The notes under the pieces are model-generated. The model saw only the letters and a list, made by a program, of their open reading frames with translations, ran no database searches and was not told the origin of the DNA. DNA of 64,000 nt from an uncultured Clostridia bacterium (GTDB taxonomy: Bacteria; Bacillota; Clostridia; Oscillospirales; Ruminococcaceae), in assembly GCA_947631115.1 (NCBI GenBank), contig CANRKB010000001.1:62001-126000 (forward strand), in the 5' to 3' direction. Of this stretch, positions 33,019-41,797 are shown piece after piece (the first letter of the stretch is position 1; each line of letters begins with the position of its first letter). A program made the translations under genes and the position numbers.

Positions 33019-33990
33019 ATGGACAATTTCATTCAGATAGATATTTACACATCAAGCGCGGCGCTTGACGGTATCACCGCGAGACTTTCGGACCTCGGCA
33101 TAGACGGCTTTGCCGTAAGGGACAGCGCGGATTTTAAGGACTTTCTGGCTGATAAAAACGCAAATTGGGATTATGTAGACGACAGCCTTATGGGGCTTGA
33201 AAATGCCGAGCCGTGCATAACCGTCTACGTTCACGACAACGCCCAGGGCAGAGAACAGTTTACCGGTGTAAAGCTCATGGTCGAAGAACTCAAAGCGGAG
33301 AACTCGGACGGCTTTTACGGAAATGTTCGCTTTGAATTTGCAAATGTAAAAGAAGAGGACTGGGCGAATAACTGGAAGAAATATTATAAGCCTTTTCGCG
33401 TAGGCAAAACGCTTGTCGTAAAGCCCTCGTGGGAAGACTATGCAGCAGCCGGCGGCGACAGGATCCTTGAAATAGATCCCGCGTCCACTTTCGGCACGGG
33501 ACAGCACCACACCACCAAAATGGTAATGGAAGTTCTTGAAGACGCCGTAAATGGCGGGGAAAGAGTTTTAGACCTCGGCTGCGGAAGCGGGATACTTTCC
33601 ATTGCGGCGCTGCTTTTCGGAGCAAAAGAGGTTTGTATGTGCGACATTTTCGAGAACGCCGTAAAAACCGCCTCGGAAAACGTTGAGAAAAATCATTTCG
33701 ACAAATTGCGCTATAAAGCCTTTTGCGGCAACATAATCGAAAACGAAGCTCTTCGCGGAGAAATAGGCGGCGGATACGACGTTGTCTGCGCGAATATCGT
33801 GGCGGACGTTATCATAGGAATGAGCGGGCTTTTCGGCGAATTTATGAAAAACGACGCGCGGCTTATTGTTTCGGGAATAATTGACGAGAGATTTGACGAA
33901 GTCGAAAATGCGCTTTGTGAAAACGGATTTGAAGTGATCGTCAAAAAGAACGAGGACGGCTGGAACTGCGCTGAACTTAAAAGGCGATAA
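33019..33990 (+). CDS. prmA: Ribosomal protein L11 methyltransferase
   Basis: PrmA trimethylates lysines and the N-terminus of L11. The 323-residue protein has the N-terminal substrate-recognition domain and a SAM-binding domain with LDLGCGSGILSIAAL (about 181-195). The preceding EIDPASTFGTGQHHTT (about 153-168) is diagnostic of PrmA. The later CANIVADVI is the NxxP-like motif variant. The start has GTGAGGAAT upstream. A small membrane protein follows after 31 bp. Confidence 0.94.
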   Translation: MDNFIQIDIYTSSAALDGITARLSDLGIDGFAVRDSADFKDFLADKNANWDYVDDSLMGLENAEPCITVYVHDNAQGREQFTGVKLMVEELKAENSDGFYGNVRFEFANVKEEDWANNWKKYYKPFRVGKTLVVKPSWEDYAAAGGDRILEIDPASTFGTGQHHTTKMVMEVLEDAVNGGERVLDLGCGSGILSIAALLFGAKEVCMCDIFENAVKTASENVEKNHFDKLRYKAFCGNIIENEALRGEIGGGYDVVCANIVADVIIGMSGLFGEFMKNDARLIVSGIIDERFDEVENALCENGFEVIVKKNEDGWNCAELKRR

Positions 33991-34021
33991 TCGCATATAC
34001 TGCCTTTAAGGAGGCGGTATT

Positions 34022-34294
34022 ATGGAGTTTCTGGGAGCGTTTGCGGTCATATTTCTGCTTATTTTTGCCGCGGCAATGCTGGCGTATCTTTTGTGGAACG
34101 CGCTTAAAAGCGGCTGTACGGAGACGTTCGACATTTATGTAAAGTTCGGTGAAGATTTAGAGAGCTTTATTATTCATGCGCGCCGCGACGCTTATATAGG
34201 AGAGATAAAGATCATTGCCGACAAGAGCAGTGAAATTGAACCGGCAAAGCAGTTGTCCGAAAAGTATGACAATGTAAAGGTCGTAGGAAAATAA
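34022..34294 (+). CDS. Small single-pass membrane protein
   Basis: The 90-residue protein is not recognised. One N-terminal hydrophobic helix (about 4-26) is followed by a soluble region of about 60 residues with an alternating beta-alpha pattern. AAGGAGG precedes the ATG. It is placed between prmA and recD2, 31 and 18 bp away, so it belongs to the same operon. Confidence 0.75.
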   Translation: MEFLGAFAVIFLLIFAAAMLAYLLWNALKSGCTETFDIYVKFGEDLESFIIHARRDAYIGEIKIIADKSSEIEPAKQLSEKYDNVKVVGK

Positions 34295-34312
34295 ACGGTG
34301 AAGAACGGATAA

Positions 34313-36532
34313 ATGGATACGGAAAAGAATTTGATATGCGTTACGGGAAACGTAGAAGACGTTGTTTTCTATAATGCGGACAACGGTTATATCGTTCTGG
34401 ATATTGACGCAGACGGTGAGTTTATAGAAGCGTTCGGTGTAATGGGCGACGTCCGCGAGGGCGAACAGCTCACCATGTACGGCGAATACGTCACAAGCCC
34501 CAAATACGGCAAGCAGTTCAGCGTCGATATTTTTGAACGGCATATGCCGACAGACCTCAAAATGATGAAAAAATATCTTTCATCGGGCATTTTAGCGGGA
34601 GTAGGCAATGTCCTGGCTCGGAAGATAGTAGACGCATTCGGCGAAAGAACGGCGGATATTCTCGAAAACGATCCCATATCGCTTTCCGCGCTTAAAGGCG
34701 TTACCCCCGAAAAAGCGCTGCTTATAGGAAAAGAATACCAAAACATTTCGGGCGTAAGAAAAGCTCTTACATACTTTTCAAAATATTCCGTGCCGTATGT
34801 TTATATTTCCGCGGCATGGAAAAAATACGGGAGCGAACTTATACGCGCCGTCGAGGGAAACCCCTATCTGCTTTGCGGGTGGGGGATAGAGCTTCCGTTT
34901 GAGGACGCGGACAGAATAGCCGAAGATCTGAAATTCCCGAAAAACAGCGAGGAGCGCGTTTCGGCGGCTATTCTCCACGAGCTTCAAAAAGCCGTAAACG
35001 ACGGGCATACCTGTTTAAAAGAAACGCTGCTCAAGACTGAAGTAACAACGTGGCTTATGACGGACGAACATCTGTTTTCTTCGGCGACGGAATATCTTCT
35101 TTCAAACGAGGAGATTGCCGTATATGAAACCGGCGGCGACAGGTATATTTTCCTTTCGGAGTATTTCAGAGCGGAGAGCTTTATTTCTCAAAAACTTTGC
35201 GAGATGATAAAGCGCTCAAAAGATGAGAACACGGACTATTCCGAGGAAATAAGCGGCGTGGAATGGGAAAACGGAATAGAGTACGACGAGGTACAAAAAG
35301 CCGCGATAAACGGCTGTATGAACTCGCATATTTTCATAATAACGGGCGGTCCCGGAACGGGAAAGACAACAACCTTAAACGCCGTTATTGAGCTTTGCAA
35401 AAAACGTAATCTTAAAATAAAACTTGCCGCTCCGACGGGAAGAGCCGCAAAGAGGATAGCGGAGCTTACAGGCGCTCCCGCTCAGACGGTGCATAGGCTT
35501 TTGGAAGCCGATCTTTCGACAGGCGAAAGCGTTTTCAGGAGAAACGAGGACAACCCCGTTTCCTGCGACGTGCTGATAATAGACGAAATGTCGATGGTAG
35601 ACGAGCTTTTGTTCGCTTCGCTTTTGAGGGCGTTAAAAAGCTCTACGAGGCTTATTCTTGTCGGCGACAGCGACCAGCTCCCGTCAGTCAGCGCGGGGAA
35701 TATCCTAAGGGATATGGCGGGGTGCGGGAGAGTGCCGAAAGTCGAGCTTACAAAGATATTCAGACAGGCGGCGGAGAGCCTTATTGTGACAAACGCCCAC
35801 GCGATAATAAAAGGCGAGATGCCCGAGCTTTATGATAGGAAAAAGGATTTCTTCTTCATGCTCTCCGAAAGTGAAGATAACACAACAAACCTTGTAAGCG
35901 CGCTTTGCTCCCAAAGGCTTCCGAAAAGCTACGGCTACGACCCGATAGCGGATATACAGGTCTTGTGCCTTTCTAGAATGGGAACGGTAGGCACAATGCG
36001 GCTCAATGTCGCGCTTCAGAATGTATTGAATCCCCATTCTCCCGATAAGCGCGAGATAAAGTATATGAAAACGCTTTTCCGCGAGGGCGACAAGATAATG
36101 CAGAACAAAAACGATTATGAAGTAGAGTGGCGGCGTGGAAATGAAAAGTCGCGCGGAGTCTATAACGGCGATATAGGCACGATAATAGAAGCCGACAGAA
36201 TAAATATGCGCCTTCTTATAGACTTCGACGGCAGGCGGGCGGTATACGACGGGGACATGCTTAAAAACATAGAACACGCTTTCGCCATGACCGTACATAA
36301 AAGTCAGGGAAGCGAATATCCCGCGGTCGTTATACCTTTGCCGAACGGAATGGAAAAGCTGTCGTACAGAAATATTCTTTACACCGCCGTGACGCGCGCA
36401 AAATCCACGCTTATCCTTATAGGCACGGAAAACAAAATAAGCCGTATGCTTCAAAACGACAGACGGGATGAAAGAACGTCCTGCCTTAAACAAATGATAG
36501 AGGAAAATTTTGGACAGACAAAAGCTTTATAA
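34313..36532 (+). CDS. recD2: RecD2-type ATP-dependent DNA helicase
   Basis: RecD2 is a 5'-3' superfamily 1B helicase not joined to RecBC. The 739-residue protein has the long N-terminal domain with helix-hairpin-helix elements (about 85-200), Walker A GGPGTGKTT (about 345-353), Walker B LIIDEMSMVD and the C-terminal motif TVHKSQGSEYPAV. The last 23 bases overlap comF. The start ATG 34313 is only weakly provided with a ribosome site (GAAGAACGG). Confidence 0.94.
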   Translation: MDTEKNLICVTGNVEDVVFYNADNGYIVLDIDADGEFIEAFGVMGDVREGEQLTMYGEYVTSPKYGKQFSVDIFERHMPTDLKMMKKYLSSGILAGVGNVLARKIVDAFGERTADILENDPISLSALKGVTPEKALLIGKEYQNISGVRKALTYFSKYSVPYVYISAAWKKYGSELIRAVEGNPYLLCGWGIELPFEDADRIAEDLKFPKNSEERVSAAILHELQKAVNDGHTCLKETLLKTEVTTWLMTDEHLFSSATEYLLSNEEIAVYETGGDRYIFLSEYFRAESFISQKLCEMIKRSKDENTDYSEEISGVEWENGIEYDEVQKAAINGCMNSHIFIITGGPGTGKTTTLNAVIELCKKRNLKIKLAAPTGRAAKRIAELTGAPAQTVHRLLEADLSTGESVFRRNEDNPVSCDVLIIDEMSMVDELLFASLLRALKSSTRLILVGDSDQLPSVSAGNILRDMAGCGRVPKVELTKIFRQAAESLIVTNAHAIIKGEMPELYDRKKDFFFMLSESEDNTTNLVSALCSQRLPKSYGYDPIADIQVLCLSRMGTVGTMRLNVALQNVLNPHSPDKREIKYMKTLFREGDKIMQNKNDYEVEWRRGNEKSRGVYNGDIGTIIEADRINMRLLIDFDGRRAVYDGDMLKNIEHAFAMTVHKSQGSEYPAVVIPLPNGMEKLSYRNILYTAVTRAKSTLILIGTENKISRMLQNDRRDERTSCLKQMIEENFGQTKAL

Positions 36533-37226
36533 CTTTGAGCGAAAAATAATTTCGCTTGTTTATCCGAACAGATGCCCGTTCTGCGGGAAAATAATAAGCG
36601 CCGATGAATATATGTGCTTTAGCTGCCCCGAGTTTCTGCCGTATGTAAAAAAGCCGCTTGAGCCTATTGAAAATGTTTCGAGGTTTTATGCGTGCTGCTT
36701 TTATGCTTACCGCGCCAAAAAGGCGGTGCTCGGTATGAAATACGGCGGGCTTATTTATCCTGTTGAGGCTTTCGCTCGGATGATATACGAAAAGATAAAG
36801 GAAGAGCTGAAAAAAGCGGACGCTTTAGTTCCCGTTCCGAGCGGTTTTCTGAGCGTAAAGAAAAGAGGATTTGCGACGGCGGAAAAAATAGCCGAAAGAA
36901 TATCGCGGCTTAGCGGCGTTCCTGTTTTAAAAGCCCTGAAAGCGCAGGACGACAAGCAAGAACAGAAAATGCTCGGTATGAAAATGCGTCTTGAAAACGC
37001 AAGAAAGGCTTTTTATATAAACGACAAAGCCGATATTAGCGGAAAAAAGCTCATTCTGATAGACGACGTCTGTACTACGGGAAGCACGCTCTCCGTCTGC
37101 GCGGAGCTTCTGACAAACGCGGGAGCAAAGGAAGTCGTTGCCGCGGTTTTCGCAAAGACATACAGTATATCCCGCAACAGAATTGAAAGCAAAAAGTTTT
37201 ATAAAAAAAGGGTTTATTTGAAATAA
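36510..37226 (+). CDS. comF: ComF-family phosphoribosyltransferase-like protein
   Basis: ComFC-type proteins support DNA uptake in competence. The 238-residue protein starts at TTG 36510 with AGGAAA close upstream and overlaps recD2. It has an N-terminal zinc ribbon (CPFCGK ... CFSC, about 22-45) and a PRPP-binding loop LIDDVCTTGST (about 183-193). The pair recD2-comF is common in Clostridia. Other competence genes are not in the window. Confidence 0.9.
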   Translation: MDRQKLYNFERKIISLVYPNRCPFCGKIISADEYMCFSCPEFLPYVKKPLEPIENVSRFYACCFYAYRAKKAVLGMKYGGLIYPVEAFARMIYEKIKEELKKADALVPVPSGFLSVKKRGFATAEKIAERISRLSGVPVLKALKAQDDKQEQKMLGMKMRLENARKAFYINDKADISGKKLILIDDVCTTGSTLSVCAELLTNAGAKEVVAAVFAKTYSISRNRIESKKFYKKRVYLK

Positions 37227-37240
37227 TTGAGGTATAATAA

Positions 37241-38641
37241 ATGACAATAAGGATAACTCCCGAAGAGATCCGGCGCCAGCGGGATTTTTCTCAAAGGGTG
37301 AGGGATATTTTTTCCGCCTGTGAAGCGTTGCCTTTGGCTCATGTACACACTTTCGGCTGTCAGCAGAATGTGAGCGACGGAGAGAAAATAAAAGGAATGC
37401 TCTCTCAAATGGGATTTGGATTTTCCGACAGCCCCGAAAATACGGACATCGTGATATTCAACACCTGCGCGGTGAGAGAAAACGCCGAGGACAGGGTTTT
37501 CGGAAATCTCGGCGCTCTTAAACACGACAAGGCGAAAAACCCCGATATGATAATCGCCGTGTGCGGCTGTATGGTCGAGCAGGAACATATCGTAGAAAGA
37601 ATAAAAAAGAGTTTTCCTCATGTGGACATCGTTTTCGGCACAAACGCTCTGCACACCCTTCCCGAGCTTATTTACAGAGAACTTAATGAAAGAAAGCGCA
37701 TTTTTTCCGTTCCGAAAGATGGCGGAGTTATAGCCGAGGGTCTTCCGATAAGGCGCGAGAGCGTTATTTCGGCAAACGTTCCGATTATGTACGGCTGCAA
37801 CAATTTCTGCAGCTATTGCATAGTGCCTTTCGTAAGAGGCAGAGAGCGTTCGCGCGAAAAGTCGGAAATAATCAAACAGGTAAAACAGGCGGTCGAAAGC
37901 GGCGCAAGGGATATTTGGCTTTTGGGGCAGAACGTAAATTCATACGGAAAAGAACTCGGCGCAAGCTTTGCCGAACTTCTGCGTGAGATAAATTCGCTCC
38001 CGGGAGAATTTCGCATAAGCTATATGTCCAGCCACCCCAAGGACGCCACAAAGGAACTTATAGACGCAATAGCCGAATGTGAAAAAGTCACCCGACATTT
38101 TCATCTTCCCGTACAGAGCGGCTCGGACAGAGTGTTAAAGCTTATGAACAGGCACTATACAAGAGAAAATTATCTCGAAATTGTCGAGTATATAAGAGAG
38201 AAGATTCCCGATTGTTCGCTGACGTCGGATATTATCGTGGGATTTCCCGGGGAAACCTACGATGATTTTAAAGAAACGCTTTCGCTTGTAGAACGCGTGA
38301 GGTTCGATTCGCTTTTTACTTTCATTTTCAGCCTGCGCAAAGGCACGAAAGCCGAAGAACTTCCCGACCCCGTTAGGGCGGAGGAAAAGGGAAAATGGTT
38401 CAGAGAGCTTCTCGCATTGCAGGAAAAAATAGGAACCGATATGTACGGAAAATATGTCGGACAGACGTTTCGCGTACTATGCATGGGAGAGGGCAGAACG
38501 GACTCTTCGCTTCTTACGGGAAAGACTCCGCAGAATGTAATTGTGGACTTTGCGGGAGAAAAGGAGCTTATAGGGAGTTTTGTAAACGTAAGGATAGATA
38601 AGGCGCTCAACTGGGCGCTTTTGGGAACAATAATAAGATAA
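37241..38641 (+). CDS. miaB: tRNA-2-methylthio-N6-isopentenyladenosine synthase MiaB
   Basis: MiaB is a radical-SAM methylthiotransferase acting on i6A37 made by MiaA, whose gene is 6 kb downstream. The 466-residue protein has the UPF0004 domain with three cluster cysteines (GCQQN, NTCAV, GCMVE), the radical-SAM motif CNNFCSYC near 187-194 and a C-terminal TRAM domain. The start has GAGGT upstream, 14 bp after comF. Confidence 0.96.
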   Translation: MTIRITPEEIRRQRDFSQRVRDIFSACEALPLAHVHTFGCQQNVSDGEKIKGMLSQMGFGFSDSPENTDIVIFNTCAVRENAEDRVFGNLGALKHDKAKNPDMIIAVCGCMVEQEHIVERIKKSFPHVDIVFGTNALHTLPELIYRELNERKRIFSVPKDGGVIAEGLPIRRESVISANVPIMYGCNNFCSYCIVPFVRGRERSREKSEIIKQVKQAVESGARDIWLLGQNVNSYGKELGASFAELLREINSLPGEFRISYMSSHPKDATKELIDAIAECEKVTRHFHLPVQSGSDRVLKLMNRHYTRENYLEIVEYIREKIPDCSLTSDIIVGFPGETYDDFKETLSLVERVRFDSLFTFIFSLRKGTKAEELPDPVRAEEKGKWFRELLALQEKIGTDMYGKYVGQTFRVLCMGEGRTDSSLLTGKTPQNVIVDFAGEKELIGSFVNVRIDKALNWALLGTIIR

Positions 38642-38666
38642 TTTTAATTTAACGGAGGAAATCATT

Positions 38667-39080
38667 ATGACAGTTATTGAAGCGGCAAGAACACTGGGAA
38701 AAGCAGTACAGGCGGACGAACGCTATATAGCCTATACCAAGGCTAAAGAAGCAAACGACGCTGACGAGGGACTTCAGGAGCTTATCGGAGAGTTCAACCT
38801 TATCCGTCAGAACGCTGCGCTTGAAAACGGAAAAGACCCCGTCGATACCGAAAAGGTAAAGGAGCTTAACGTTAAAATGCAGGAAGCGTATGAAAAGGTC
38901 ATGTCGAACGAGAATATGGCTTTGTTTACAGTCGCAAAGCAGGGCATGGACGCGCTTATGAGCGAGATAAACACGATCCTCACTTATTCGGTTGAGGGAA
39001 TGGATCCCGAGACCTGCCCGTCTGCGCCGCCAACGGCTGACTGTACGGGAAGCTGCTCGACCTGCGGAGGGTGCGGCTGA
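38667..39080 (+). CDS. YlbF/YmcA-family protein with Cys-rich tail
   Basis: YlbF and YmcA form, with YaaT, the Y-complex that affects RNase Y cleavage, sporulation and competence in Bacillus. The 137-residue protein is a helical YlbF/YmcA domain followed by a short tail with four cysteines spaced C-x3-C-x2-C-x2-C (last 14 residues). The Bacillus complex binds iron-sulphur clusters, so the tail may be a cluster ligand. The gene sits between miaB and mutS, where ymcA lies in Bacillus. Confidence 0.88.
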   Translation: MTVIEAARTLGKAVQADERYIAYTKAKEANDADEGLQELIGEFNLIRQNAALENGKDPVDTEKVKELNVKMQEAYEKVMSNENMALFTVAKQGMDALMSEINTILTYSVEGMDPETCPSAPPTADCTGSCSTCGGCG

Positions 39081-39153
39081 GAAAAAACGGTCGGATGGAT
39101 AACGCCATTCTTATGATGTATTCTGCGTAAATAAAAGGAAGTCGGTCTGTCAA

Positions 39154-41745
39154 ATGGAAAATAAAATAACCGTATCACCTATGCTTAAGCAGTATCTCGA
39201 TATAAAATCGGCATACCCGCATCATATACTGTTTTTCCGCTTGGGCGATTTTTATGAAATGTTTTTCGATGACGCGGTAAATGTATCGCGCGAGCTGGAG
39301 CTTGTGCTTACAACGCGTTCGGGTTCGCCGATGTGCGGAGTTCCGTATCATAGCAGCGAGATATACATAAAAAGGCTCATAGAAAAAGGTTTTAAAGTTG
39401 CTATCTGCGAACAGCTGACCGATCCGAAAGCGTCAAAGGGACTTGTAGAGCGCGGAGTTATTCGCGTCGTAACGGCGGGAACAGTTGTCGAAGACTCAAT
39501 GCTCAGCGAGGACAAGAACAACTTTATCGCCAGCATTTTCGCCGAGGACGACGGCGTAGGAATGGTCTTTGCGGACATTTCCACCGGCGAGATAAACGCT
39601 TATGAAAAGCACGGAAAAGACCGCGAAGCCGAAATAATTTCGGGGCTTTCTGGTTTCGGTCCGGTTGAGATACTTATAAATCAAAGCTTTCTCGACCTGA
39701 AAAGTATCACCTCTTTTATCTCCGAGAATATGAAAAACAGCAGCTGCGAGTTGTGCGACGATGAAAAGTTCGACAACTCTGATCTTTCCGCCATAACCGC
39801 GCAGTTTGAAAACGTATCGGACATATCCGACATAGGCATAGGTTCAATGCCGCTTGTCCAAAAGGCGATGTGCGCGCTTTTCAGGTATCTGGGGGAGACA
39901 TACAAGGAAACCGTAAAGCGTTTTACTTCCGTTAATGTACAGAGCAAACAGGAGTATATGGAACTCGGCTTTAACGCCCGCCGAAATCTTGAGCTATGCG
40001 AAACTATGCGTACGGGAAACAAGCGCGGGTCGCTGCTTTATGTTATCGACAAGACCGTAACAAGCATGGGCAGGAGAAGACTGCGCTCGTGGGTTGAGCG
40101 TCCTCTTGCCGATCATTCAAAGATACTCGACAGACTGAGCGCCGTAGACGAGCTTATGAAAAACTCCGCGGGACTTTCAGACGTTCGGGAAGCGCTGAAA
40201 AACATATACGATATTGAGCGGCTTATGTCGAGAATAGCGTATAAGACCGCAAATCCCCGCGATATTTACGCAATGGGAAAGACGCTTTCGGCTATTCCCG
40301 CAGTAAAATCAGCGCTCGGAATATTCTCGTCGCGGCTGCTTAAAAAGCTGAACTTGGAGATAAGCGAAAGCGGCGACGCGGCGCGCCTTATAGAAAATTC
40401 CATAGCGGACGAACCGCCCTTGAATTTAAAGGACGGGGGAGTTATAAAAAGCGGCTTCAACGACGAGATAGACAGGCTGCGTTCTGTTTCGGGAGGCGCG
40501 GAGAACATACTCCGCGAGCTTGAAGTCCGCGAGCGCGAAAAAACGGGTATACGTACTCTGAGAGTAGGCTTCAACCGCGTTTTCGGTTATTATATCGAGG
40601 TGTCGAACAGCTTTAAAGATAAAGTCCCCGATAATTATATCAGAAAACAAACGCTTACAAACGGTGAAAGATTTGTGACTGAAGAACTTAAAAAGCTCGA
40701 GGGCGAGATACTCGGCGCAAACGAAAAGCTGATAGCGCTTGAACAGTCGGTGTTCTCGGAGATACGCGACTATATCGGGCAGAAGCTTTCCGAAATTCAG
40801 CAGACCGCCTTTGCTTTATCGCAGGCAGACGCGTTGTGTTCATTCGCGCAGGCGTCGCTTGAAAACGGATATGTAAAGCCCGAGATAACGCTCGAAAGCG
40901 TTATAGACATAAAGGACGGACGGCATCCCGTCGTTGAAAATATCGCCGTGGACGGGCAGTTTACGCCGAACGACGTATATCTTGACAATTCCGACAACAA
41001 GCTTCTTATCATCACGGGACCGAATATGTCGGGAAAATCTACGTTTATGCGCCAGACGGCAATAATTGTCATAATGGCGCAGATAGGGTGTTTTGTTCCC
41101 GCAAGTTATGCGAAGATAGGCGTTGTGGACAAGATATTTACGAGAGTCGGCGCGTCCGACGATCTGACCGCGGGACAGTCCACGTTCATGGTGGAAATGA
41201 ACGAAGTCGCGGATATTCTGAAGAACGCCACGAAAAACAGCCTTGTTATCCTTGACGAGATAGGGCGCGGCACTTCTACGTTTGACGGCATATCCATTGC
41301 AAAGTCGGTCGCGGAATATATCGTTTCAAAAATAGGCGCGAAAACGCTTTTTGCTACGCATTACCACGAGCTTATCGCAATGGAAAAGGAATATAAGGGC
41401 GTAAAGAATTTCAGCGTTGCCGTTACAAAGCGCGGCGACGACATAAAGTTTTTGCATAAAATTATCCCCGGCGGGACCGACGACAGCTACGGAATACAAG
41501 TCGCAAAGCTGGCGGGACTTCCGAACAAAGTCGTCGAGCGGGCGAAAGAAGAGCTTAAAGACCTTGAGATAAGCGGAAAGGTAAAACTGGCTGAAACGCT
41601 TGAAAAGGGAAAGAACAACCAGATAAGCCTTGTGGCGGTTGAAGAACAGAACGTTCTCGCAAGACTGCGCTCGGTAGATATAAACACCGTTACGCCCATG
41701 GACGCGCTTATATTTTTGAAAGAGCTTAAAGAAGATCTTAAATAG
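39154..41745 (+). CDS. mutS: DNA mismatch repair protein MutS
   Basis: MutS recognises mismatches. The 863-residue protein has the mismatch-binding domain with FRLGDFYEMF (about 24-33, the Phe-x-Glu motif), connector, lever and clamp domains, and the ATPase with GPNMSGKST (about 623-631) and LDEIGRGTSTFDG. The length is normal for MutS1. mutL follows 52 bp later. Confidence 0.97.
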   Translation: MENKITVSPMLKQYLDIKSAYPHHILFFRLGDFYEMFFDDAVNVSRELELVLTTRSGSPMCGVPYHSSEIYIKRLIEKGFKVAICEQLTDPKASKGLVERGVIRVVTAGTVVEDSMLSEDKNNFIASIFAEDDGVGMVFADISTGEINAYEKHGKDREAEIISGLSGFGPVEILINQSFLDLKSITSFISENMKNSSCELCDDEKFDNSDLSAITAQFENVSDISDIGIGSMPLVQKAMCALFRYLGETYKETVKRFTSVNVQSKQEYMELGFNARRNLELCETMRTGNKRGSLLYVIDKTVTSMGRRRLRSWVERPLADHSKILDRLSAVDELMKNSAGLSDVREALKNIYDIERLMSRIAYKTANPRDIYAMGKTLSAIPAVKSALGIFSSRLLKKLNLEISESGDAARLIENSIADEPPLNLKDGGVIKSGFNDEIDRLRSVSGGAENILRELEVREREKTGIRTLRVGFNRVFGYYIEVSNSFKDKVPDNYIRKQTLTNGERFVTEELKKLEGEILGANEKLIALEQSVFSEIRDYIGQKLSEIQQTAFALSQADALCSFAQASLENGYVKPEITLESVIDIKDGRHPVVENIAVDGQFTPNDVYLDNSDNKLLIITGPNMSGKSTFMRQTAIIVIMAQIGCFVPASYAKIGVVDKIFTRVGASDDLTAGQSTFMVEMNEVADILKNATKNSLVILDEIGRGTSTFDGISIAKSVAEYIVSKIGAKTLFATHYHELIAMEKEYKGVKNFSVAVTKRGDDIKFLHKIIPGGTDDSYGIQVAKLAGLPNKVVERAKEELKDLEISGKVKLAETLEKGKNNQISLVAVEEQNVLARLRSVDINTVTPMDALIFLKELKEDLK

Positions 41746-41797
41746 ATAAAACCGCGGAAAAGTCAGATCTCGGAATGTAGAATGAAACGGAGTAATA

